This document shows, in pieces, positions 55,651 to 64,000 of a stretch of DNA of 64,000 nucleotides (position 1 is its first letter; the number at the start of each line of letters is the position of its first letter). Made by a program: the position numbers and the translations under genes. Below the pieces are notes generated by a model, which ran no database searches, was not told the DNA's origin, and saw nothing but the letters and a program-made list of their open reading frames with translations. Origin of the DNA: Sthenelais limicola (taxonomy: Eukaryota > Annelida > Polychaeta > Phyllodocida > Sigalionidae); assembly GCA_942159475.1 (NCBI GenBank), contig OW804095.1, positions 94,935,740-94,999,739 on the forward strand, read 5' to 3'.

Positions 55651-57511
55651 GGCCCCTTTCTTTCACTATACACTTGGCCTTGATCTTTAGGGATTCATTT
55701 ATGTTAATTCGACTCAGCGCGTCCGCGAGTACCAGGGACTCGCCCGGGGCATGCTGCACCATAATTGATAGCTGCTGCTTCACACCAATCATAGCCAGTT
55801 CTCTTGAGCAAGCAGCCATGACCCTGTCCTTCGTTCGCCCATTCATAAGCACGTGGGTTGAGGCCGAGTTGTCGGTAGTTATCACAAGCCTTCCCTCGGA
55901 GAATTCACCGCCAAGTGTTTTGACGGCTATGATCGCATTAATTGCCTCAAGCTGCGAGATATGGTATTCTTCCTTCCATTTGGAGGGGAAAGTGACACTG
56001 TAATACTGAGTTTGGGTAAATCCCCCTCCCCCTTCTAGGCACGCGTCACATTCGATCGGGAATATGGTATAGTCGGGCTCTACCAGGATTTTATTATTTA
56101 AGAGGGAAGCACATTTCTGGAACCATTGTATATCTAGGCGCATTTCTTTCCCTATTTTCCTATATCCCTTTTCTGGAGAGTGGCGTATTTGCTCCAGAAT
56201 TCTGCACATGAATTTTCGGGGATGGGTGACGCAACTGCTAACAAAGGCCAATTTGCCCGCCAAACTTTGTAGTTGGCGTTTTGTAGCAGTGTCTTTTGAT
56301 ATCCATTTACCTGCTTCGCCAATTACCTCCCTGAGTTTACGTTCTGGGATTGCAATTGTCATTTGTTTTGTGTCAATTTCATAGCCCAAAAATTCGATTG
56401 TTTGAGTAGGGGGACATGACTTTTCTTCTGCTATCTTGATGCCGAGATTATTACATAGCATGTTGAAATGATGAAAGGCCAGTTGGGCCTTTTCTTTATT
56501 TATTTCAGCACCCCCGAAATCATCAACGTAGGCTATTACTGTGTACCCTTGTTTCTTCATTAGGTGGCAAAGGGCCTGGGAAACACGTTGTTGGGCTGAA
56601 CCTGAGGCTCTGCAGCCAAATGAGGGGCAGATATCTATGTAAATCCCATCGTTAAACTTGATTCCCAACAGCGGGTAGGCCAGCGGGTCGACCCACAGTT
56701 GGCGGTAGGCTCGTTCTAAGTCCACCTTCCAAGCATGGGCATTTGTGCCCATGCCCTTTGCGATTAGGGCGAGGTCCAGGGCTGACGGGAGGGTGCAACT
56801 AGTGTATTGGCCTTCAAAGTTATTTTTCTCTATACCATCGTTTACCCCATGACCTTCTGGGTGGGACAAGTCTATAATGACTCGACGCTTCTCTGAATCT
56901 TTCTTGGGCCTAGTTAGAATTGGGCTAATTTTTGTCCAAGGTTCATAGGGGTTGCTACAGAAAGGTCCCAAAAGGGCCTCATGTTTTATTTCCTTTTGGA
57001 TGAAGGTGGAAACGTGTTCTGCGTAATCAGTGGTTGATTTGTAATTTTCATCTGATGTGATAGGGATGTTATTACTCGTATATGAGATTGGCCAACCAAA
57101 GTTCATGTATTCAACAATTTCAGCGTCTTTATAGCCTACCATTTGTACCCTCCATTCTTCTATGTTTATTTTGGATGGTATTGGAATGCGCGCGCCCAGG
57201 TAGTTAGGTAAATTATACGCCTTAACTGCGTTGTATATTGGGATGTGCATTGGAGCTATCCTCGCCGCGTCTTGGGTGCCGGCAGGCCACTTTTCGCGTA
57301 TGTTCTGCATATATCCCCATGGGCCTATGCGGCAGGGTTGGTCGGTCGGCGCTTTGCACACACGCGTGAGGGGGCCCCCCTCTTGTTTCAAGTCGGAGCG
57401 TTCGGTTATGTCAGAGGCTATTATATTCGTTTCAGAGCATTCTTCAGAGATTTGTGCGTTTTCGGCAGATTGTTCAGAGTTCAGAGGGTAATCAGAGAAT
57501 TGGTCATACAT
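55637..57511 (-). CDS. Reverse transcriptase-RNase H of Ngaro-type element
   Basis: 624 aa from the ATG at 57511, about 65 nt after the gag stop. RT motifs: KKDSEKRRVIIDLSHPEG, WKVDLERAYRQLWVDP (catalytic Asp), FGCRASGSAQQRVSQ, and IAYVDDFGG (YVDD active site). RNase H follows: ECDACLEGG (Asp), QLEAINAI (Glu), ITTDNSAS (Asp), LADALSRI (Asp). All catalytic acids are present and the frame is uninterrupted. It copies element RNA and removes the template strand. Only about 25 residues follow the RNase H, shorter than expected before a recombinase frame. Confidence 0.92.
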   Translation of the reverse strand: MYDQFSDYPLNSEQSAENAQISEECSETNIIASDITERSDLKQEGGPLTRVCKAPTDQPCRIGPWGYMQNIREKWPAGTQDAARIAPMHIPIYNAVKAYNLPNYLGARIPIPSKINIEEWRVQMVGYKDAEIVEYMNFGWPISYTSNNIPITSDENYKSTTDYAEHVSTFIQKEIKHEALLGPFCSNPYEPWTKISPILTRPKKDSEKRRVIIDLSHPEGHGVNDGIEKNNFEGQYTSCTLPSALDLALIAKGMGTNAHAWKVDLERAYRQLWVDPLAYPLLGIKFNDGIYIDICPSFGCRASGSAQQRVSQALCHLMKKQGYTVIAYVDDFGGAEINKEKAQLAFHHFNMLCNNLGIKIAEEKSCPPTQTIEFLGYEIDTKQMTIAIPERKLREVIGEAGKWISKDTATKRQLQSLAGKLAFVSSCVTHPRKFMCRILEQIRHSPEKGYRKIGKEMRLDIQWFQKCASLLNNKILVEPDYTIFPIECDACLEGGGGFTQTQYYSVTFPSKWKEEYHISQLEAINAIIAVKTLGGEFSEGRLVITTDNSASTHVLMNGRTKDRVMAACSRELAMIGVKQQLSIMVQHAPGESLVLADALSRININESLKIKAKCIVKERGLIEG

Positions 57512-57576
57512 GATGTTTACATGATAGTCAGTGTCATCTATATATGCTGGTGGTCGAGCCAGTTCTAGTTCTGAGT

Positions 57577-58653
57577 CTATTCGTGGCTTGACCCCTGATC
57601 GTTTCCCTGCTTTTTCTTGTCTGACTTGAATTTCTTACTTCTACAGTCCTTCTCAGGATGTTTTAAGTTTGCACATTTGTTGTATACACAATAGGAGCAT
57701 ACATGTAGCTGGCAAAAACCGTTGGCCACATGGTCTGCGCTGAATGAGCATGTGCTTTGATTATATTTATAACACGGTGGGCCCGGTTTGGCCGTTGCTA
57801 CCTCGCTGCTCATTACATGGTCTTTCTTCTCATGTGTTTTTATGCTTTCAGGATTTTTTGAGGAGGACTCTACATTAATCTCGGTTTTTAGCTTCGTTTG
57901 GGAGAGTTTTAGGTGCAACATCTCAATCTTTGAAGCTTGGTGCCATTCTAGGCGACCTTCGGCGATTCTAACGAATATTTCTTCTGACCAGTTTCTTACA
58001 CAGGCGAATTCATACATAGTCGCGTCTTCTAACACTTGCTCAATGTGATCTACTATATAATCTCTGACTTTCCCTGCGTGTAATTTAGCTATTTGAAATA
58101 GACCCCATGTGTACTCAGCCAAATTAAGTTCTCCTAACGCAGTTTTGGTATGTTTCGGGCCCCTCACGATGTGAGAATGCGCAAAGAGTTTCTTACCACG
58201 AGCGGCCTGTGACAGAGGGTTGAGGGACATGGAGATAGCCTTGGTCACCTTCGTCTGTATGTCCTCGTCGTCTTCAATTTCACCGTATGCCAGTGGTGGT
58301 TCCCAGTCTGCCCATGGTGCAGTCTGTTGCGGTTCTCTGAAGCGGCGGTCAAGACTCCCCGTTCTCAGGTACTCAGTCTGCAGGTTCCATGCCTCTCGTC
58401 GTTGAGGCTTTGTGGCCGGCTTCTTCCTCACAGTCTGAGGTGTAGGGGGCTTTTCTTCCGGTCTGGACTGCCTGGGGGACTCGGACAGAGAGGTCGGGCC
58501 ATTATCGTCTGAATGGCCTTTCTCCCTGCCCTCGTCCGTGGTCTTACTCTCTACTAATTTTAGCATGAGTGCCTTCATCTCGGTAATGTCGTCCTGCATT
58601 TGCCCTATATCTTTTGCGTTCTCGGCTACAGTTTTCTTCTTCAATTTAGGCAT
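57577..58653 (-). CDS. Gag-like protein of Ngaro-type element
   Basis: 358 aa from ATG at 58653, about 30 nt inside the A1 repeat. The N-terminal part (MPKLKKKTVAENAKDIGQM) is a likely coiled coil, followed by a Ser/Pro/Lys-rich segment. The C-terminus carries a Cys/His cluster (CYKYNQSTCSF, HVCSYC, HPEKDC), a zinc-binding arrangement typical of gag proteins of Ngaro/DIRS elements, and a basic tail. It is expected to package element RNA. The frame is intact. Confidence 0.85.
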   Translation of the reverse strand: MPKLKKKTVAENAKDIGQMQDDITEMKALMLKLVESKTTDEGREKGHSDDNGPTSLSESPRQSRPEEKPPTPQTVRKKPATKPQRREAWNLQTEYLRTGSLDRRFREPQQTAPWADWEPPLAYGEIEDDEDIQTKVTKAISMSLNPLSQAARGKKLFAHSHIVRGPKHTKTALGELNLAEYTWGLFQIAKLHAGKVRDYIVDHIEQVLEDATMYEFACVRNWSEEIFVRIAEGRLEWHQASKIEMLHLKLSQTKLKTEINVESSSKNPESIKTHEKKDHVMSSEVATAKPGPPCYKYNQSTCSFSADHVANGFCQLHVCSYCVYNKCANLKHPEKDCRSKKFKSDKKKQGNDQGSSHE

Positions 58654-58681
58654 GGTGAAGCTGGTCAGGTAACTAGTATCA

Positions 58682-58840
58682 GAGCTCTTTACTGTGTCGA
58701 AAGCAAAGTCAGAGTGACTACCGACTAGCGTGCGGCTAGGTGGGCTGGTGAGATCGTCACAGCTTGATTGGTTGCATTCGAGCAGCCCTCTTTAGTTGCT
58801 TGATTTAAATTACTCGTAATTTCACAATTACCTCTAATTA
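58682..58840 (-). repeat. Split direct repeat A1 (5' end of element)
   Basis: 159 bp, the counterpart of A2. It ends CTCTAATTA at the outer boundary. It presumably contains the element promoter, since gag starts about 30 nt downstream on the minus strand. Confidence 0.88.
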
Positions 58841-59333
58841 CAGAAGTCCACTAGCTCAGTGAGGGGTGCAGGTATCGAATCACAAGTGAAAGTAGATTAA
58901 GCTCACATACTTCCTTTATTTCTCATGAACTCAATCTATGTACAAGTACAAAGTAATCACAGAAATATAGCAGTCCGCGTTACTCAGGTAAGTAGGCCTA
59001 CATGTTGGCGGATAATCCTATACACAAAGGTAACTGACTTCTCCAAGAAGGTAACACACAGAGTGTGATTGAGCAACCAAAATGACAAGCTGAAGTGAAA
59101 TGGAGGAGGAGCTCCTTTATATAACTGAGCTGTCCTCCTAATTGCATGCAAACCTCTGTGTGCTTGGGTGGGGGAGGCGGGTGGGTGGGGAAGGCCCTCC
59201 CAATATTTACATCGTACGTCATAGTTCCACGCCCACCTCACCTTCCACTCTCTAACGCCCAATTGCCCAAGCTGCACATACAAATTTTTTCTTTGATTGT
59301 ATTTATTAAATGCGCATTCCTAATGGGAGATGC
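58841..59333. other. Intergenic, nothing firmly recognised
   Basis: A short tRNA-like stretch (CTAGCTCAGTGAGGGG then GTATCGAATC, about 58849-58879) has too small an interval between its box-like motifs to be a tRNA. No gene was recognised. Confidence 0.4.
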
Positions 59334-59705
59334 TATAAGTGGAGTGCTATAAAAATATTCATATAGTACGCATACCATAAAAATGTAGTAAAAATAGCTC
59401 TGACGTTAGGCCTACGTCCGCACTTCCACTGTCTCCGCGGAGAGCCTTGTAAACAAATCCACACAGTCGGCGGTGCTTGGACTATCTCTCATACTTGTTT
59501 CATACTTTTCAGTGATATCTGATGATATTTGATCAAGTTTTATGCCCATATAATAAATATAAAATGGAACTCGCCAGCAATAATCGAAATTTATTGGACT
59601 TGATTCGTCCACATAAGCACTCTGCCTACGGCATCGTGCTTATGCGGATGAATCTCGTCCAATAATTTTTTTATTATTGCCGGTTCGTTCCATTCTCTCT
59701 ATGTA
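59334..59705 (+). repeat. Foldback element, family F1 (copy 3)
   Basis: It contains ATTCATATAGTACGCATACC, TCAGTGATATCTGATGATAT and the terminal palindrome in which GATTCGTCCACATAAGCACT pairs with GTGCTTATGCGGATGAATC. It is closest to copy 2 at 32467-32868, with small indels. No ORF is present. Confidence 0.7.
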
Positions 59706-62700
59706 TGTATTATGGTGAATAAAACCAACCCCCTTCGGTAGGTTTCAAGGCCATTCCTTTTCTTGACTTCTTTCTTCCTTCAGTGACAGGCGTCCAAGCC
59801 ACATATATGCAATAATAATCACAATTATATGTAATAACAATAAACATAGTGTTAGTAAAGTGGCTGCAGTCTTGCGAGATCCTCACTGATCTTGATCATT
59901 CAAAATTGTACATGATGCTGACAGTTTTGTGATTTTTCAGTGTACACGATCACCTTACAATTTAAAAAACTTTTCCTCTGTCAGCGTTAACATGACGCAT
60001 AAGATTTCCGAATATAAAAAAAAATTCTTAATTGTTTTCAAGAGTTAAAAATGTATTCTATTGATTTAAGTCATTGTATTACCATTACCAATACTGAATG
60101 ATTATTTGGCTGTAACTGGGATGGGCCCTAGCATCCCATTTTTGAAGCATAACTAATATATTTCCTAAATGCGCCTCTGTATTATTGAAATTCCATAATT
60201 ATTACTTATTTTCTATCTTGAAAATGGACTTTTCTCGCCATAGGGGCTTAGATTTTGGCATAAGAACAGTGAAAGTGGGGTTCCCACGGCCTATTTTCTG
60301 CCATAAGTTATAGTATATAGTTATAATCATGTGTGATCATCCCAAATACCGGCTCTGGACATCAGAGGCTTGAAAACTAAATGTCGCCATATTGGGAGAA
60401 TTATCTATAGCGTTATATATGATATTAAGTCCAGTTTTCGAAAGTGTATAGCTATATATGTCTATATGCCTAAAAGGTTTTCTTTATGTAACACAAATAT
60501 TTCATGTACTTTTTAGTTTTTTCATCATAAGGAACTCTCAAAGCCACCAGCTACACTCCCGCAATGCTATAACACTGATGCATTGACTGCTTGTCCCCCG
60601 ATGTAGTTCGCTTTATCGCCGAGGGTGTCAGTATATTATACCTACAACACATGAATTCTTGACTATAGGCCTACGTCTGGACCTATACATCCAGGGCCTA
60701 TAAGTCCAACGCGAACACAACTTGGGGCCTATGAAATATTTATTAGGCCTACCGTTATCATAAATGATGTTCAATTTAGGGGCATTCAGTAAAAATATTT
60801 TTACTAATATTAATAAGCAATACGCAATCACTGTCGTTTCGTAGTGGTGGCAAATAAATAACATTCTGGGGCTTCAATGAAGCTGGGTAAAATGCAGTTC
60901 AAGAGTTTTTTAAAATAATTCTTGCAAGCCATTTATAGTGCCCGTTTCGTAGCATTACGTTACTTAGAAATAATCCTGTGAAATTTAAAGGATTGAAAAT
61001 GCTTCGAATTTTATTTTGTATATGTTATTTTAAAGAACTGGTGCTAGACGATCATTTAAGTCTAACAGGGACTGTTTAAACACTGAAATAAGATAACAAA
61101 TGAGATTAACAAAAAAGGCAAAAAGTGAACCACTTTCGTAGGATTCGACCATATATATTATGCTATATTTTTTAAAAGGTCACATGAGCCTACATGTCCT
61201 ATGGAATGCGGTCAGTATGACCCACATTATGATACCTCAGGTGTATAATGACACTACGTCCCAGTGTCTATTTATAGACCTGGGGGTTTTCATCGCAAGG
61301 GGCTTATGTGGTAGTCAGCCAGTCACAATGTGTGTGCATAATGAAGCAAAGGCATCCCGACAAGAACAACACCTGTCAGTTCTGGGATACCTGACTCGCA
61401 TTTAGAAGTCTCCCAACGTGCAAGCTGGAGCGTTGCATGCTCATTTGTCGAGGATGTATTTGGCCTACTATGTCGACAGATGCTTTAGATTTACTGAAGG
61501 TCGGTATGATACATACATTTTATTGATGCTAGAGTATACAGCTACGTTTCCCACCTTGCCATCGGTCCCCAAACCAAAGCATGAAGTTATGTAATGGTTT
61601 GAATTGTTATCAATGCCGCCTATTGCTCTCATAAAGTTTTCCCACCTATGAAGAGACTGTAGCAACGCAAAACGGATTATATATAATGCGTGTGCCAACC
61701 TATTTGGTTCAAATTTGTGTAGCGTTTGATCTGTTTGCTTGTTCTCGGCCGTTCTGTTGACAAACCAGAAAAGCCAGTCGATACGCATAAAAAATCACTT
61801 TAGAGTGTATCTTCCTGTTGTGGTAATGGCATATAGGTATCGGAAGAGCAAAGCGAACAGTTCCTACACATCCACTTAATTGGGATCAATGCTAGTGCAA
61901 TAAAGTAAACAAAATCAAACAATGTTTGCCTGGGTCAATTATATCATAAATTTTACAACACATCCGAGCTCTTGACCCATAGGGCCTGAAGGTAGTTTTT
62001 TCATAGTTGGTGATTCTAATCCGAGGCGTATGTGAAACAACAAAATTGAATTACTAGAATGTAATTTTATGTGTAAGTCTTTAGATTTCGGTCGCATTGA
62101 ATGAGTGATACATCAAAAGTATAATGTCAAGACTAGAATAATGATCCTGCGGGCGGTTGACTCACGTACACAGGTCTCCACCGTATTAGCAAAACATGTA
62201 TTATGTTACTGCTATGATAGCAATGTATCTGTCGATCATAGTTGCGCTCTTTGATATGGTATACAATAAAGCGCAAAAGAAACATTCAGAACAGGCATGG
62301 AAGGGACGGGAATACGTACGTAAGTATTGTGCATACACTTGGCAAATACCACCGGTCGATTAAATACCCCATGTAATTGCGTTGGACATTTATCACTAAT
62401 ATAACTATATATATGTGCTTTAGGATAGCGATAGTTAGCAACATATATATATAGTACAGGTATAAAGATTGTATGGACCGCGCATAGTTGATACATATCT
62501 CTCGCATATGGTAATTAACTGAACTTCAGAAGTCAAATCATAATGTTAATGTTGATGGAGGCAGCTATACTATTATATTATAGAAAGCAGTTATAGAGAC
62601 CAATAATTATTATCTCTCTTATAAAACATGGACAGCTCTGGATACAACAGAAGCAATGATTTAGTTATCTTTCAGAGAGAACGAAAAGAAAGTTAATTCC

Positions 62701-62795
62701 ATGCACGTCCAAACGAAGGTTTGTGACATTGTTTAAAACGAATTTTATTTTAGACAGATATATACACGGTATGAAACTGTATTTCCACTTGCTTT
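59706..62795. other. Intergenic, nothing recognised
   Basis: 3.1 kb of AT-rich DNA. Open frames (for example 61160-61405, 61468-61788 minus, 62236-62507 minus) show no domain motifs or convincing splice partners. Confidence 0.4.
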
Positions 62796-62799
62796 ATAT

Positions 62800-63410
62800 T
62801 AATTGTATCTATGTGGATCTTTTCTTTACGATCTCCTCCAACTCACCGATCATAGATCTCCCCGGCTTTGTTTTTTTTCTGTTTTTTCTCAGTACAACAT
62901 TCTTATGTTCAATGGCTCCGAGCCTGACCTTGGCCTCGTTTATGAAGGCTTTAAAAAAAATGTCATTTTTTTATTACAAATAAAATGAGATGATGATATA
63001 CATGTAGCTTTTTGCTACCAGAAACAACTAATAATATTTATGACATCTCTGCTTATTGTTTCTATCACATCTTAATATAACACTCGAGAAGGCGAAAGTT
63101 GCCAGTTTTGGTAGAACTTTGTACCCATTCTCTGATCTTTACCTAGAAACTAGCAACTTTTTCACAGTCCCAGAAAAAATGGCAAACATCATCATTCAAA
63201 ATAATCACACGTATTGTGTCTTGGTCTATTTAGAAATTCTACTAATGACACGTACGTATTGTCGTCTTTGACTCTAATCCGGCTTAAATATCCCTTACAC
63301 CAGATAGTTTTATGGATAATTCTGTATTGAAGGGTATAGAGGGTATTGAGAAAATTCTTTCCGATCTTTCTTAAAATGGAACTAGCCTTGTGTGTTTCGT
63401 ACAATAATGA
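62800..63410 (-). pseudogene. L1/Tx1-like LINE ORF2 C-terminal fragment
   Basis: The minus-strand frame 63404-63192 reads LNTLYTLQYRIIHKTIWCKG then YLSRIRVKDDNTYVS, parallel to the zf-RVT region of the fragment at 28.9-29.8 kb. After frameshifts, LFLVAKSYMY and KNDIFFKAFINEAK (63020-62930) match the C-terminal tail pattern of the same protein group. It is dead, with several stops. Confidence 0.6.
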
Positions 63411-63745
63411 TTTTATTTATGGACCATTTTGATAACAAAATTTGCAGAATCCTGAGACGTTGATGGCCATCCACCCTGATTGAACAGCTCACGGAAGGGA
63501 ACTATAGTCTGACTTGTGAAAGGTAGCATCTATTTGGTATCTTAATTCAGTTGCATGAATCACGAATAATAGTCCCGACGGACAAGTTGTCAGTTAATTA
63601 TTATAATGTATTACACAGTTTCAGTACAATAGAAAAACACATTCTATTTCTATCCAAATCTTCCGAAACAACTATTTAAAATTATCGGTCTAATTGTCAG
63701 TATTCTACCTCGTTGTATTAGTAACAACAAATATATAATGCCATT
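63411..63745. other. Intergenic, nothing recognised
   Basis: No feature was recognised up to the acceptor site of the last exon. Confidence 0.4.
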
Positions 63746-63749
63746 TCAG

Positions 63750-64000
63750 GGATATCGAGTCACATCATATAACCATGGTATTGCCTTACGAAGAGAGTGG
63801 ACCGGCAACTGTTGCCCCAAGTTGGAACCCTGAAGAAACAGCAGAACCGGAACACATTAACCCCCCAGTCTGGACTGACGATGGTTTATCATTCGCCGAG
63901 GGAGTTCCGGTCGTCGGAGATCGCCCATGGTACCTACGCCCGGAACCCAATTGGACTCGCCTCACTACAGAAAGTGCCATTGCCTGGCACGTTCACTGTT
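63750..64000 (+). CDS. Probable coding exon, gene runs off the window
   Basis: After an acceptor-like CCATTTCAG the frame stays open to the window end (84 codons). It includes ATG at 63775 in a strong start context (AACCATGG), reading MVLPYEESGPATVAPSWNP and later FAEGVPVVGDRPWYLRPEPN. Composition is Pro/Glu/Trp/Thr-rich, with one N-glycosylation-type site (NWT). I recognise no family. It may be the first coding exon or an internal exon. In mammals OCA2 lies beside HERC2, but nothing here resembles HERC2. Confidence 0.4.

Larger units (their letters stand above)
54649..58840 (-). mobile_element. Ngaro-type tyrosine-recombinase retrotransposon
   Basis: A 4.2-kb element on the minus strand. 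In element order: A1 repeat (58840-58682), gag, RT/RNase H, tyrosine recombinase, B1 (54995-54943), A2 (54948-54790), an 88-bp spacer, then B2 (54701-54649). Split direct repeats plus a recombinase instead of an integrase define the Ngaro/PAT/DIRS group, which integrates through a circular intermediate without target duplication. Gag and RT/RNase H are uninterrupted and A1/A2 differ at about three positions, so the insertion is recent. Confidence 0.9.

Noticed and set aside
58849..58879. tRNA-like motif next to the Ngaro-type element
   Set aside because: The A-box-like and B-box-like motifs are only about 20 nt apart and no cloverleaf can be drawn.

Overview
The window is eukaryotic nuclear DNA. 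It is AT-rich, its genes are split by GT-AG introns, and it is packed with retrotransposons, short non-autonomous elements, foldback repeats and minisatellites. The two main genes (an OCA2/P-protein orthologue and a CARD-PDZ protein), together with L1/Tx1-like, CR1/Jockey-like and Ngaro/DIRS-type retroelements, suggest an invertebrate metazoan, most likely marine and possibly a deuterostome. I cannot fix the species from sequence alone.

Layout. 1-9.7 kb is intergenic: Helitron-like and foldback repeats, a tRNA-like SINE and two decayed tyrosine-recombinase retroelements. 10-12.3 kb is a 5'-truncated non-LTR retrotransposon with a nearly intact reverse transcriptase. 14.3-15.4 kb (minus) carries a possible small spliced gene of about 100 aa with a signal-like N-terminus. 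16.7-17.1 kb is a CCAAT-rich minisatellite. 17.3-19.2 kb is a composite, broken LINE. 20.8-28.8 kb (plus) is a spliced gene reconstructed here from splice sites and reading phase: CARD, acidic linker, one or two copies of a 34-codon exon, then two PDZ domains. 28.9-29.8 kb is an L1-like fragment (minus) interrupted by another copy of that exon-like unit. 30-38 kb holds several non-autonomous elements with inverted repeats, a possible solo LTR and a pyrimidine/purine foldback.

38.96-51.9 kb (plus) is a complete 19-coding-exon OCA2 (P protein) gene; the spliced frame closes exactly to 738 aa. 54.6-58.8 kb (minus) is a nearly intact Ngaro-type retrotransposon with split direct repeats (A1-gag-RT/RNase H-recombinase-B1-A2-spacer-B2). 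59-63.4 kb is intergenic with one foldback-family copy and an L1-like 3' fragment. At the right edge (63.75 kb to the end) a probable coding exon runs off the window.

Functionally the window does not look like one system. OCA2 is a melanosome or lysosome-related-organelle transporter. The CARD-PDZ protein looks like an adaptor or scaffold. The rest is mobile DNA at various stages of decay. The most novel items are the CARD-(34-aa exon)n-PDZ-PDZ gene with its duplicated exon, and the unusual termini and short recombinase of the Ngaro-type element.
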